64,000 nt of DNA from Pacificispira sp002696645 (GCF_048892425.1 NZ_JBLZHU010000006.1:62001-126000); one strand, 5' to 3'; numbered from the stretch's first letter, positions 28,243 through 37,824 are shown. Translations and numbers: made by a program. Notes: generated by a model not told the origin, from the sequence alone.

Positions 28243-29220
28243 ATGGCTGCGGAATTATCGCTTGTTGAGCAACGGGACCGTTTCGTCGCCTTTGCCTTTG
28301 CCGCCTCGGATGTCTTGATGGAAGTGGATCAGGACGGGGTTATTGTATTCGTATCGGGTTCTGTAAAAAGCCTTTTGGGGCATTCTACGAATGAATTGAT
28401 GGGCACGAAAGTTGCCGGTTTGGCGTCTGATGAAGATTGGGTTGTTCTGACCGAATTTTTGAAAAAGCTTCAGGTCACGGGGCGTGCATCGGATCGGTTG
28501 ATTACCCTGCGTCATGACGGCGATCAGATTCATCAGGTCAGCGTGTCGGGGATGAGCAGCCCACAGCGGCGCGGCATTCACCATCTGGCGATAAAGCGGG
28601 TTCCGCTGGCGTCGCGCCGTTCAGAAGCCCTGATCCCAGAACAGCCGATGAGTGTTCTTGATTTTGCCAACAGTTCGGCCGCGATGGGCGTTGCGGCGCG
28701 AAAATCCGGCGAGGGTGTCAATCTGGCCATGTATGATGTTGGTTGGGACGCTGTTGAAAATGCGATCAATCCTGAAGACGCCAGAGCTTTGAATGACACA
28801 TTGGTTCATACCATGCGCGCCTGGGCTGCTGGTGGCAGTGGCGTTGGACAGATTGGGAAGGGGAAATACTCCCTGCTGCTGGATGAAGGCATTGATCCCA
28901 AGTCACTATCCAACCGGATTGCGGAAGTTACGAAGGAACGCCACAGCAATTTGGACTTGAACATTAGTGAGACGGCTTTAAGCCTGTCTGACGTGATAGA
29001 CACGGATGATTTTGGAAAGAAATTTGAAGAAGCCATGGCACATTTTGACATGGTCGGTGGGGAAAAGTTCGATCTCAGCAATTTCTCTGAGGTTCCCGCC
29101 AAGAAAAGGACTCCGCCGCCCCGTCCAACAAAAACGGCGCCGGCTGTTCCCCCTCCGTCTCGTACTCAGACCGCAAGTCAGCGTGCGCGCCGCAAGGGAA
29201 CCACAGAAGGGTGGGGCTAG
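28243..29220 (+). CDS. PAS-domain protein with degenerate GGDEF-like region
   Basis: The 325-residue product has an N-terminal PAS sensor domain (about 10-125; VLMEVDQDGVIVFVSGSVKSLLG is characteristic). A middle region from about 135 to 250 is patterned like a GGDEF domain but has IGKGKYSLLLDE where the active GGDEF signature should be, so it should not make cyclic di-GMP. The C-terminal 45 residues are rich in Pro, Thr, Lys and Arg and likely disordered. It may be a regulatory partner of active cyclic-di-GMP enzymes. The ATG at 28243 is chosen over a TTG at 28219. It stands alone. Confidence 0.7.
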   Translation: MAAELSLVEQRDRFVAFAFAASDVLMEVDQDGVIVFVSGSVKSLLGHSTNELMGTKVAGLASDEDWVVLTEFLKKLQVTGRASDRLITLRHDGDQIHQVSVSGMSSPQRRGIHHLAIKRVPLASRRSEALIPEQPMSVLDFANSSAAMGVAARKSGEGVNLAMYDVGWDAVENAINPEDARALNDTLVHTMRAWAAGGSGVGQIGKGKYSLLLDEGIDPKSLSNRIAEVTKERHSNLDLNISETALSLSDVIDTDDFGKKFEEAMAHFDMVGGEKFDLSNFSEVPAKKRTPPPRPTKTAPAVPPPSRTQTASQRARRKGTTEGWG

Positions 29221-29348
29221 GCCTACCCCCGTTTCACAGGTCCAACACATCTTCTGACAGCTGCGTGATACGGCGTCCCGGTGGCTGGTAATGATATCCA
29301 CAACCGCTAAGATATGGATCATATTGATATCTTTGGAGGATGAGTGTC

Positions 29349-29828
29349 ATGCGCAAAGATCGGTTTTTGAGAGTGCTGTGGACGATGGTTTTCATGCTGG
29401 CAGTGACGCTGGGCGTGAATGGTACACCCACAGTGGCAACGGCGGGAGAGATCAACGCCACCAGCATTGGGGGCGTTGCCATTGTTGGGACGGACCCTGT
29501 TGCGTATTTCACCGAGGGGAAAGCGGTCGAAGGACGCAGCGACTTCAGTTATGACTGGATGGGGGCGACCTGGCGCTTTGCAAGTGCTGAAAACCTGGAA
29601 AAATTTAAGGCCGATCCAGAAGCCTATGCGCCGCAATATGGCGGATATTGTGCCTGGGCTGTTAGCCAGGGCTATACGGCCGCTATAGACCCGGATGCGT
29701 TCCGGATTGAAGGCGGTAAGCTGTACCTGAATTATTCCAAGGGGGTTCAGGATCGCTGGTTGTCGGATGTTGCTGGGCACATTGCCGCCGCAGACCGCAA
29801 CTGGCCGGATGTGAAAAAGGGGCTGTAA
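29349..29828 (+). CDS. Secreted YHS domain-containing protein
   Basis: A 159-residue protein with an N-terminal signal peptide (about 1-32, cleaved after TATA-like ATAG) and a YHS domain. The YHS pattern is seen in GTDPVAYFTEGKAVEG, FSYDWMGATWRFASAENLEKFKADPEAYAPQYGGYCAWAVSQG. Related proteins are thought to bind metal or act at the cell surface, but the function is unproven. GGAGG at 29335-29339 is 9 bases from ATG 29349 and directly touches ATG 29340, so the second ATG is chosen. Confidence 0.85.
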   Translation: MRKDRFLRVLWTMVFMLAVTLGVNGTPTVATAGEINATSIGGVAIVGTDPVAYFTEGKAVEGRSDFSYDWMGATWRFASAENLEKFKADPEAYAPQYGGYCAWAVSQGYTAAIDPDAFRIEGGKLYLNYSKGVQDRWLSDVAGHIAAADRNWPDVKKGL

Positions 29829-29927
29829 CAGGTGCCTTTTGGATGCTGAAGTTCCAGTCGCGCCTGGACGAAAATCACGCTAGGCTGAGAGCCATTCAGG
29901 GTCACAGCGTTCAGGGTGAGGATTGGT

Positions 29928-31445
29928 ATGCCGCGTATCGCCATTGGCGGGTTTCAGCATGAAACCAATACTTTCGCGCCGGTAAAGGCGGATTTCAATG
30001 CCTTTGAAGAGCCAGGCGGCTGGCCCGGACTGGTGCGGGGGGAGGCACTGTTTTCCGCCGTGGACGGGGTCCATATTCCAGTTACCGGTGCACTGGATAT
30101 CCTGCGCCAAGCGGGGGCGGATATCATTCCGTTATGCTGGTCCGCGGCGACACCGTCGGCACATGTAACGCAGGATGCGTTTGAGCGGATATCGGAAATG
30201 ATGCTGGCGGATCTGGCTTTGGCTTATCGTGCGGGACTGGATGGATTGTATCTGGACCTGCATGGCGCGATGGTCTGTGATCATCTGCAGGACGGGGAAG
30301 GGGAATTGCTGCGTCGCATCAGGGCGCTGGTCGGGCCCGACCTGCCTATTGCAGTCAGTTTGGACCTGCATGCCAATATTACACAGGCGATGGTGCATCA
30401 TGCCGATGTGCTGGATATCTATCGGACCTATCCCCATGTGGATATGGGGGAAACCGGGGCGCGCACAGCGACGCATTTGCTTAAAATGATCGCCCAGGGT
30501 GGCCGCCCGGCAAAAGCCTTTCGGCGCACGGAGTATCTTATCCCATTGAATTTTGGCTGTACGGATATCGAACCACCGAAGAATTTGTATGGTTCCGTGC
30601 TGCCCAGCCTTTTAGCGGGTGACAGAAAACTGATGGCACTGGCGCTGGCGATGGGTTTTCCCCTGTCTGACATTGCCGAAATCGGACCGGGTCTTGTGGC
30701 CTATGGGACGGATCAGGCGGCAGCGGATCGTGCTGCGGATGCCCTGATGGATCAGATGATTCAGCACGAGGCCGGGTTTGGGGACCGTATCTGGTCCCCG
30801 GTGGAGGCAATCGATCATGCCAGAGCATTGTTACAGCAACCGGGATCAGGTCCGGTCGTGTTAGCCGATACGCAGGATAATCCAGGTGGTGGTGGGCCCG
30901 GCGATACGACAGGCATGCTGCGCGCGCTGTTGTCTGGTGGCGCAGGACAGGTGCCCGGCGGCGCGACAATAGGCGTGTTCAATGATCCGGAGACTGCCCA
31001 GCGCGCCCATCGCCACGCGGTTGGGGCGGTTGTGGATTTTGACCTTGGGGGCAAATTATTTCCTGGGGACGACCCGATATCGGGACCGTTTGAAATCAGG
31101 GCCTTAGGCAATGGCGCCTTTACCGGCACAGGACCCATGTGGGGCGGCGCGCGCTATCAGATGGGCCCCTATGTGCGTCTGCACCGCGATGGTGTCGATA
31201 TCGTTGTCGCCTCGCGACCGGAACAGGCGGGCGATCAGTCTATGTTTCGCCATGTTGGGATAGAACCGTCACAGACTGGCATTCTGGTCGTAAAAAGCTC
31301 CGTCCATTTTCGGGCTGATTTCGCACCCTTGGCCCGTGCGGTGCTGACCGTTGCCGCACCGGGCCCTGTCTATGCAGATCCGGGCAGCCTGGATTTCAGA
31401 AACATCCGCCCCGGCCTTCGCCTGCGGCCTGGGCAACCAGACTAG
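29928..31445 (+). CDS. M81 family metallopeptidase (MlrC-like)
   Basis: Homologue of microcystinase C (MlrC), a zinc peptidase or amidohydrolase family with broad distribution outside toxin degraders. Family blocks are GGFQHETNTFAP at the start, YLDLHGAMV, SLDLHANIT, YRTYPHVDMGETG, and DTQDNPGGGGPGDTTGMLRALL. The 505-residue length is typical. ATG 29928 follows AGGGTGAGG. Its 3' end overlaps the convergent glycosyltransferase-like gene by 4 bases. The natural substrate is unknown. Confidence 0.9.
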   Translation: MPRIAIGGFQHETNTFAPVKADFNAFEEPGGWPGLVRGEALFSAVDGVHIPVTGALDILRQAGADIIPLCWSAATPSAHVTQDAFERISEMMLADLALAYRAGLDGLYLDLHGAMVCDHLQDGEGELLRRIRALVGPDLPIAVSLDLHANITQAMVHHADVLDIYRTYPHVDMGETGARTATHLLKMIAQGGRPAKAFRRTEYLIPLNFGCTDIEPPKNLYGSVLPSLLAGDRKLMALALAMGFPLSDIAEIGPGLVAYGTDQAAADRAADALMDQMIQHEAGFGDRIWSPVEAIDHARALLQQPGSGPVVLADTQDNPGGGGPGDTTGMLRALLSGGAGQVPGGATIGVFNDPETAQRAHRHAVGAVVDFDLGGKLFPGDDPISGPFEIRALGNGAFTGTGPMWGGARYQMGPYVRLHRDGVDIVVASRPEQAGDQSMFRHVGIEPSQTGILVVKSSVHFRADFAPLARAVLTVAAPGPVYADPGSLDFRNIRPGLRLRPGQPD

Positions 31446-32230
31446 AACAGGCGGCGCTTTTCCAGCAGCAATTGGACAATCCTGTCCATGCGCCCCGATG
31501 TTTCGGGTGACTGCAGGGACGCGCGCAGATTGGCGGCTGTGGGGGTGGGCAATTTGTCTTTTAGGACAGCCCCTTGCAGGGCGTCCAGGGCGGGTCCGCC
31601 GCCGCTGGCGATATCGTGCAATACCAGCGGGCTTAGGGCACCAACCGAATTTATGCGGCCAAAACGGGTGATATTATCCAGGGCGGTCAGAAATTTTGGG
31701 CCGACAATTTGCGGGGTGATCTTATCTGGCGCGACCTCGTTTAAGATATTTTCCGTCGCATGGATCAGGAAGGGCAGAACAGGATCACCCTTTCTGAACA
31801 GGCAGGCAGCGTTGTGAATATTGCGCCAGGTCTTCAATCGCTTGCCGACATCGGTATCGACCCATAATTCACGCCCAAAGGCATTGGTTTCCGGGATGCT
31901 GTCGATTTCCAGTAAGTCCGGCGCGAAAACCAGCAAATCCGCATCAAACCAGACGGCACGGTCATAGCCATTGCTTAACGCATCGCGCAACAATACCAGC
32001 CGCGCCAGATCCGCCTGAATGGGCAGATGGTCCTGAAGTTTCAGGCGCAGATCATCCGGCAGCAGGTCAAAGATTTCATCGCCCAGAAACCGGTAATCAT
32101 ATCCCTGTTGTTCCGTCCAGCGACGCACACTGTCGACGCAGGGGCCGATCCAGTCGCGCAGGACCTGGAAGTTATGGCTTTGCAGAATGATGGTTCTGGA
32201 TGCCGCCACGGCTAAACGCTCAATCGGCAC
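31442..32230 (-). CDS. Glycosyltransferase-like protein (GT-A fold)
   Basis: The 262-residue product has a GT-A-type metal motif, AVWFDADLLVFAPDL, preceded by LARLVLLRDALSNGYDRA, as in nucleotide-sugar transferases of the GT8/DUF-type group. N-terminal RTIILQSHNFQVLRDWI fits the first beta strand. The acceptor and sugar cannot be predicted. Its start overlaps the end of xthA by 19 bases, so it is likely expressed from the same transcript; its end overlaps the convergent M81 gene by 4 bases. Confidence 0.65.
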   Translation of the reverse strand: MPIERLAVAASRTIILQSHNFQVLRDWIGPCVDSVRRWTEQQGYDYRFLGDEIFDLLPDDLRLKLQDHLPIQADLARLVLLRDALSNGYDRAVWFDADLLVFAPDLLEIDSIPETNAFGRELWVDTDVGKRLKTWRNIHNAACLFRKGDPVLPFLIHATENILNEVAPDKITPQIVGPKFLTALDNITRFGRINSVGALSPLVLHDIASGGGPALDALQGAVLKDKLPTPTAANLRASLQSPETSGRMDRIVQLLLEKRRLF

Positions 32231-33003
32231 CAGACAGGGGTATGATCCGACGGCTTTTCCTTGCCGCGCGGGCTCTTATCGATATCGCATTCTTCCAACA
32301 CATCCGCCGCGCGGGGCGACAACAGAAGATGATCGATGCGCAATCCTTCATCCTTTTGCCAGCGACCCTTAACATAATCCCAATAGGAATAGCGGTGGGC
32401 TTCATGGGGATGCAGCGCGCGATAGGCTTCGGTCAGACCCAGATTCAGCAACTGGCGGAATCGGTTGCGGCTTTCCGGTTGACACAGGGCGTCATCGGCC
32501 CAGCCTTCGGGGTCATAAATGTCATCATCGGTTGGGCAGACATTGTAATCGCCCCCCAGAACGGCGGGCATTTCCATGGGCAGGATCGTGTCGCGGGCAT
32601 GGGCGACCAGACGATCCATCCAGCGCAGCTTATAGGGAAACTTGTCCCCCTCATCGACAGGATTGCCATTGGGCAGATAGATGGAGGCAACCCTTACCCC
32701 CTTGATCGTTGCCTCGATATACCGGGCCTGTTCGTCACCATCGTCCTGCCCTGGCAATTGTGGCAAACCCCGGCGCACATCCTCAATGGCATGGCGCGAC
32801 AGAATGGCAACACCGTTATAGGTCTTTTGGCCGTGGACTTCCGCCCGATATCCCAGTGCATCCAGCTCCAGGCGTGGAAAATCATCATCGACGCATTTCA
32901 ATTCCTGCAACAGGACAACGTCGGGCTTGGCCTGTTCCAGCCACTCCGTAACACGGGGCAGGCGGGCCTTAAGAGAATTTACATTAAAGGTCGCGATCAA
33001 CAT
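32212..33003 (-). CDS. xthA: Exodeoxyribonuclease III
   Basis: AP endonuclease and 3'-5' exonuclease of base-excision repair. The EEP-fold motifs LQELKCVD, GVAILSRHA, GDYNVCPTDDDIYDPEGW and SDHTPVW (catalytic His) are intact. The product is 263 residues, normal for ExoIII. The start MLIATFNVNSLKARLP fits the family. About 310 bases separate it from the divergent glutamine-synthetase-like gene. Confidence 0.95.
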   Translation of the reverse strand: MLIATFNVNSLKARLPRVTEWLEQAKPDVVLLQELKCVDDDFPRLELDALGYRAEVHGQKTYNGVAILSRHAIEDVRRGLPQLPGQDDGDEQARYIEATIKGVRVASIYLPNGNPVDEGDKFPYKLRWMDRLVAHARDTILPMEMPAVLGGDYNVCPTDDDIYDPEGWADDALCQPESRNRFRQLLNLGLTEAYRALHPHEAHRYSYWDYVKGRWQKDEGLRIDHLLLSPRAADVLEECDIDKSPRGKEKPSDHTPVWCRLSV

Positions 33004-33312
33004 GCGCGGACTATATCGCGCACCGCTTGGGATGGACAGACTTTCGAGCGCGATCTGACCAAATTTTCTTTAGTTCTTTAAACTTCGGCACAGCATGATA
33101 ATTGGTCATGGACAAGACGGTATTGCTTGAGACTAAATACATGGTGCATTGCAACAATTTCAGGAATGGATGGTCTTGCAATGAATGCTGTGTGGGGTAA
33201 CGGAGCGTGATGGCTGATCCTAGCGATTTCTTTTGCGCTTGTCTGAATGGGGGCGACAGGATTAGACAAATTGTCATGTCCTGACTCAAAATCATAAAAA
33301 GCGAGTGTGTCG
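33004..33312. other. Intergenic region between xthA and the glutamine-synthetase-like operon
   Basis: No credible gene is seen. The stretch holds the divergent promoters. An 8-bp inverted repeat, CATTGCAA at 33147-33154 and TTGCAATG at 33176-33183, is separated by 21 bases. A second, shorter palindrome lies at 33265-33275 (listed separately). Short open frames here lack family signals. Confidence 0.5.
33265..33275. promoter_or_regulatory. Candidate operator palindrome upstream of the glutamine-synthetase-like operon
   Basis: GACAA-A-TTGTC is a perfect interrupted palindrome 37 bases upstream of the first ATG of the operon. Its place suits a transcription factor site, but no regulator gene is adjacent and short palindromes arise by chance. 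Confidence 0.3.
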
Positions 33313-34677
33313 ATGCCTGGGAATTTATCATTTGAAGATTTGAAGTCCGCCGTTCAACGCGGGGAGATTGATACCGTGTTGGCCTGTATCGTTGATATGC
33401 AGGGACGCCTGATGGGCAAGCGCTTCCAGGCAGAGTTCTTCGTGGAAAGCGGTTGGAACGAAACACACGGCTGTAACTATCTTCTGGCAACAGATTTAGA
33501 GATGGAAACGGTTCAGGGCTATGCGTCGACCAATTGGGCCGCAGGCTATGGTGATTACACTTTCAAGCCGGATCTGACGACATTGCGTCATGTTCCCTGG
33601 CTGGAGGGAACCGCCCTGGTTCTGTGCGATGTGCAGGATCATCACCACAATGATATCGCCCATTCCCCGCGCGCTATTTTGAAAAAGCAGGTGGCGCGCC
33701 TGAAGGATATGGGGCTTCAGGCATTCATGGCGACAGAGCTGGAATTCTTTCTGTTCGAACCCTCCTATGAGGAAGCGGCGGAAAGCGGCTATCGCGGGTT
33801 GCAGACGATCAGCAACTATAATGAGGATTACCACATCTTCCAGACCACGAAGGAAGAGCATGTCATGCGGGCGATCCGCACAGGCTTGCAGGGTGCCGGT
33901 ATCCCCGTTGAAAATTCCAAGGGTGAGGCGGATGCGGGCCAGGAAGAAATCAATGTGCATTACTCCGATGCCCTGGATACCGCTGACAATCATGCCTTTG
34001 TCAAAAACGCCTGTAAGGAAATCGCCTGGACGCGTGGGCGCGCACTGACCTTTCTGGCGAAATGGCACACGGACAGGGCGGGAAATTCCAGTCATGTGCA
34101 TCAGTCGCTTTGGAACCTGGATGGTACATCCGCCTTTTATGACCCCAAGGCCCCGATGGGGATGTCGGACCTGATGCGCCATTACATGGCTGGCCTGTTG
34201 GCCCATGCCAGTGATATCACCCTGTTCCTGGCCCCCTATGTGAACAGTTACAAACGGTTTCAGGAAGGAACCTTTGCGCCTACCAAGGCGATCTGGTCTC
34301 GCGACAATCGCACGGCGGGATATCGGCTGTGTGGCGAGGGGACAAAGGGCATTCGTGTTGAATGTCGCGTTGGCGGGGCGGATTTGAACCCCTATCTGGC
34401 GATGTCTGCCCTTTTGGCGGCGGGGATCGATGGGATCGAACGCAAGCTGGAACTGGAGGAGCCCTATACGGGTGATGCCTATAAAGGGCGCAAGTTGCGG
34501 CATATTCCCAATAATCTGCGGGATGCGATGGCGGTCACCAACAAGTCCAAAATGCTGCGGGCGGCTTTTGGCGATGGGGTAATCGATCATTATCTGCGCG
34601 CGGCGGATTGGGAATTGTCTGAATACAATCGATGTGTCACAGACTGGGAAGTCGCACGCGGCTTCGAAAGGGCCTAA
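33313..34677 (+). CDS. Glutamine-synthetase family protein (gamma-glutamyl amide ligase type)
   Basis: ATP-dependent ligase of the glutamine-synthetase fold. Metal and substrate motifs are visible: ATELEFFLFE, AGQEEINVHY, NSSHVHQSLW, NSYKRFQEGTFAPTKAIWSRDNR and VECRVGGADLNPYLAMSALL. The 454-residue length and sequence style are closer to GlnT/PuuA-type enzymes that join glutamate to amines than to GlnA-I. It is followed by aldehyde and alcohol dehydrogenase genes, which fits glutamylation of an amine or amino alcohol and not ammonia assimilation. ATG 33313 is chosen over a GTG at 33307. The acceptor is unknown. Confidence 0.88.
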   Translation: MPGNLSFEDLKSAVQRGEIDTVLACIVDMQGRLMGKRFQAEFFVESGWNETHGCNYLLATDLEMETVQGYASTNWAAGYGDYTFKPDLTTLRHVPWLEGTALVLCDVQDHHHNDIAHSPRAILKKQVARLKDMGLQAFMATELEFFLFEPSYEEAAESGYRGLQTISNYNEDYHIFQTTKEEHVMRAIRTGLQGAGIPVENSKGEADAGQEEINVHYSDALDTADNHAFVKNACKEIAWTRGRALTFLAKWHTDRAGNSSHVHQSLWNLDGTSAFYDPKAPMGMSDLMRHYMAGLLAHASDITLFLAPYVNSYKRFQEGTFAPTKAIWSRDNRTAGYRLCGEGTKGIRVECRVGGADLNPYLAMSALLAAGIDGIERKLELEEPYTGDAYKGRKLRHIPNNLRDAMAVTNKSKMLRAAFGDGVIDHYLRAADWELSEYNRCVTDWEVARGFERA

Positions 34678-34683
34678 ATCAGC

Positions 34684-36066
34684 ATGTCTCAAACGGTTCA
34701 GTGTGTTTCTCCGATAGACGGTTCCGTCTTTGCGGAGCGCCCGATTTTGTCCCTTGAGGCGGCAAAATCAGCAATAAAGAATGCCCGGAAGGCTCAAAAG
34801 GATTGGGCGGCGAGACCGCTGCAGGATCGGATTGATCTTGTCCGCGCCGGGGTCGCCCGCCTGGGGGAGATGTCCGATCAAATCGTGCCGGAATTGGCGC
34901 ATATGATGGGGCGCCCAATACGCTATGGCGGTGAGTTTCGCGGTGTGGATGAGCGCGCCAGTTATATGGCCGATATTGCAGCCGAAAGCCTGGCTCCTAT
35001 GGTTGTTGAGGAGAGCGATCGTTTCGAGCGGCGTATCCTGCGCGAGCCCCACGGGGTGGTCCTGGTGATCGCGCCCTGGAATTACCCCTATATGACAGCA
35101 ATCAACACTGTTGCACCTGCCCTGATCGCAGGAAATGCCGTGATGTTGAAGCATGCCAGCCAAACCCTTCTGGTGGGGGAGCGTATGGTCGCTGCCTTTA
35201 CCGCTGCGGGCATTCCAGCAGACGTGTTCCAGAATGTGTTTCTGGATCATCAGACCACGGCGGATCTGATCGCGGACAGGCAGTTCAATTTCGTGAACTT
35301 CACCGGATCTGTTGGCGGGGGGCAGGCAATTGAACGCGCTGCGGCGGGAACTTTTACCGGATTGGGGCTTGAGCTGGGCGGTAAAGACCCGGGCTATGTG
35401 ATGGAAGATGCCAATCTGGAGGCTGCTGTCGATACCCTTATCGATGGGGCGATGTTCAATTCCGGCCAGTGCTGTTGCGGGATAGAGCGGATTTACGTGG
35501 CGGCACCGTTGTTTGATGCCTTTGTGGAGAAGGCTGTTGCCATTGTTTCCGGCTATACACTTGGGAACCCGCTAAATCCAGAAACCACGCTGGGCCCAAT
35601 GGCGCACCGGCGGTTTGCGGCAGAAGTCCGCGCCCAGACACAAGACGCCCTTCAAAAGGGGGCCCGTGCCCTGATCGACCCGGCCCTGTTTCCACAGGAT
35701 GATGGCGGCGCGTATCTGATGCCTCAGATTCTGGTCGATGTGACCCATGACATGCGGGTGATGCGCGATGAAAGTTTCGGGCCCGTTGTTGGTATCATGA
35801 AGGTCAAAGATGATGCTGAAGCCATCGCGTTAATGAATGACAGCGAATTTGGTCTGACCGCGTCTTTGTGGACCCAGGATGTCACCCGTGCGGCGGCCCT
35901 TGGTGCACAGATTGAAACCGGGACTGTGTTTATGAATCGCGCTGATTATCTGGATCCTGGCCTGTGCTGGACCGGATGCAAAAACACGGGGCGGGGCGGG
36001 GCCTTGTCGATCATCGGGTATCAGTCGCTGACCCGTCCGAAATCTTACCATTTAAAGAAAGCCTGA
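34684..36066 (+). CDS. NAD(P)-dependent aldehyde dehydrogenase
   Basis: Oxidises an aldehyde to the acid. The ALDH fold motifs are present: APWNYPYMTAINTVAPALIAGNAV, the NAD-binding FTGSVGGGQAIERAA, the general-base LELGGKDPGYV and the catalytic cysteine in FNSGQCCCGIERIYV. The product is 460 residues, slightly shorter than the classic 480-500. It starts 6 bases after the glutamine-synthetase-like gene and 3 bases before the alcohol dehydrogenase gene, so it is part of one transcript. Confidence 0.92.
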   Translation: MSQTVQCVSPIDGSVFAERPILSLEAAKSAIKNARKAQKDWAARPLQDRIDLVRAGVARLGEMSDQIVPELAHMMGRPIRYGGEFRGVDERASYMADIAAESLAPMVVEESDRFERRILREPHGVVLVIAPWNYPYMTAINTVAPALIAGNAVMLKHASQTLLVGERMVAAFTAAGIPADVFQNVFLDHQTTADLIADRQFNFVNFTGSVGGGQAIERAAAGTFTGLGLELGGKDPGYVMEDANLEAAVDTLIDGAMFNSGQCCCGIERIYVAAPLFDAFVEKAVAIVSGYTLGNPLNPETTLGPMAHRRFAAEVRAQTQDALQKGARALIDPALFPQDDGGAYLMPQILVDVTHDMRVMRDESFGPVVGIMKVKDDAEAIALMNDSEFGLTASLWTQDVTRAAALGAQIETGTVFMNRADYLDPGLCWTGCKNTGRGGALSIIGYQSLTRPKSYHLKKA

Positions 36067-36069
36067 ACT

Positions 36070-37227
36070 ATGAGCACTACAGCCAATTGGTCCTATCCCA
36101 CAGCCATCAAATTCGGGGCCGGTCGCATCGCGGACCTGGCAGAGTCCTGCCGTGCGGCGGGTATGTTGCGCCCCTTGCTGGTTACAGATCGCGGGCTTGC
36201 CAATATGCCCATCACACAGGATGCGCTGGATCGCCTGAATGAGGCTGGCCTGGGACGCGCCTTGTTTTCTGAGGTCGACCCGAACCCGACCGACGCTAAT
36301 CTGGAAGCCGGGATCAAGGCATTTCGGGCCGGGGATCATGATGGCGTTGTCGCCTTTGGCGGAGGGTCCGGCCTGGATATCGGCAAACTGATCGCCTTTC
36401 AGGCGGGTCAGACGCGCCCGGTCTGGGACTTTGAAGATATTGGTGATTATTGGACGCGGGCAGATGCCTCTGCGATTTATCCAATCGTTGCGGTGCCGAC
36501 GACGGCGGGGACCGGGTCGGAAGTGGGGCGCGCCGGTGTCGTGACCAACAGTGAAAAACAGGTTAAATCGGTCATCTTTCATCCCAAAATGCTGCCTGCA
36601 GTCGTGATATCGGACCCGGCGCTGACCGTTGGCTTGCCGCCTGTCCTGACCGCCGGGACAGGATTGGACGCCTTTATTCATTGCCTGGAGGCGTATTGTT
36701 CGCCGTTCTATCACCCGATGTCGGAAGGCATTGCGGTTGAGGGAATGCGTCTGGTCAAAGACAATCTGCTGCGAGCCTATAAGGATGGGTCGGATATTGA
36801 GGCACGAGGGCATATGATGTCTGCCGCCGCCATGGGTGCCGTCGCCTTCCAGAAAGGCCTGGGCGGGATACACAGCCTGTCGCATCCAACAGGCGTTTTG
36901 TATCATACCCATCATGGCCTTACGAACGCGGTCTATATGCCCTATGTCCTGAGGCATAATCGCAGCGCTATTGAAGGCAAGATCGACCGTTTGTCGGCCT
37001 GGCTGGGTATTTCCGGTGGGTTTGATGGCTTTATGGAGTGGGTGCTTGATTTCCGCGCCAAGCTTGCGATACCGGAAACCTCTAAGGATCTGGGTATCGA
37101 CGATGCACAGTTCCATCGCATGGCCGAAATGGCTGTGGTCGATCCAACGGCGGGGGGTAATCCCATTCCGCTGACCGTGGCGGATTGTGAAACCCTGTAT
37201 CAGCGTGCCTATGATGGGGACGTCTAG
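36070..37227 (+). CDS. Iron-containing alcohol dehydrogenase
   Basis: Group III alcohol dehydrogenase (Fe-ADH family). Seen are the dinucleotide motif VAFGGGSGLDIGKLIA, VPTTAGTGSEVGRAGV, and the metal ligands in GTGLDAFIHCLEAY and HSLSHPTGVLYHTHHG. The length is 385 residues. It is placed immediately after the aldehyde dehydrogenase gene, so the two could perform consecutive alcohol-to-acid oxidation on a glutamylated amino alcohol. The substrate is inferred from context only. Confidence 0.92.
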   Translation: MSTTANWSYPTAIKFGAGRIADLAESCRAAGMLRPLLVTDRGLANMPITQDALDRLNEAGLGRALFSEVDPNPTDANLEAGIKAFRAGDHDGVVAFGGGSGLDIGKLIAFQAGQTRPVWDFEDIGDYWTRADASAIYPIVAVPTTAGTGSEVGRAGVVTNSEKQVKSVIFHPKMLPAVVISDPALTVGLPPVLTAGTGLDAFIHCLEAYCSPFYHPMSEGIAVEGMRLVKDNLLRAYKDGSDIEARGHMMSAAAMGAVAFQKGLGGIHSLSHPTGVLYHTHHGLTNAVYMPYVLRHNRSAIEGKIDRLSAWLGISGGFDGFMEWVLDFRAKLAIPETSKDLGIDDAQFHRMAEMAVVDPTAGGNPIPLTVADCETLYQRAYDGDV

Positions 37228-37818
37228 GTGCTGACATTCGCCGCAGCGGTATTCTTTCTGATCATCACACCGGGTCCAGGTGTTCTGTCGACGGCGGGGG
37301 TCGGCGCCAGCTATGGGGCCGGGGCGGGTTCTCGGTATCTCCTGGGGTTATGGCTTGGCACCAATCTGGTCGCCCTGGCGGTCGTATCGGGTATGGCGGC
37401 AGTCATACTGGCTGATCCACGCATTCGCACCGTCCTGTTGTTCGCATCGGCGGCGTATCTGTTGTATCTGGCGGCCAAGATCGCCTTTGCCGGGTCGAAA
37501 ATTGCCTTTATCCAGCGCAGCAAACCGCCTGGCATTATTGGTGGATTGGCATTGCAGGCAATTAACCCAAAGGCTTATGCGGTCAATACAGCGCTGTTTA
37601 CCGGCTTTGCCTTTATGCCCGACAGTACCTTAACGGAAACCCTGATCAAATTTGCCATTATGAATGCGATCTGGGTTCCGATCCATTTCCTGTGGCTTTG
37701 GGCGGGGGTCACCCTGCATCGGTTGGACCTGTCAGACCGCACACAATTCATCATCAATGTGGCGATGGCCCTATCGATGCTGACCGTGGTCGGCCTGGCG
37801 GTGTATTCTCAACTGTAG
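37228..37818 (+). CDS. LysE family amino-acid/metabolite exporter
   Basis: LysE/RhtB exporter with about six hydrophobic helices in 196 residues. The N-terminal motif LIITPGPGVLSTAGVGASYGAGAG and QAINPKAYAVNTALF near the middle are family markers. It uses a GTG start directly after the alcohol dehydrogenase stop. It could export an amino acid or amide end product of the operon. Its end lies 6 bases from the end of the convergent amidase gene. Confidence 0.88.
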   Translation: MLTFAAAVFFLIITPGPGVLSTAGVGASYGAGAGSRYLLGLWLGTNLVALAVVSGMAAVILADPRIRTVLLFASAAYLLYLAAKIAFAGSKIAFIQRSKPPGIIGGLALQAINPKAYAVNTALFTGFAFMPDSTLTETLIKFAIMNAIWVPIHFLWLWAGVTLHRLDLSDRTQFIINVAMALSMLTVVGLAVYSQL

Positions 37819-37824
37819 TTGGCG

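Noticed and set aside
33496..34692. 398-codon open frame antisense to the glutamine-synthetase-like gene
   Set aside because: Opposite a confirmed gene and with shadow-type composition.
36052..37116. 354-codon open frame antisense to the iron-type alcohol dehydrogenase gene
   Set aside because: No domain pattern; the sense gene is certain.
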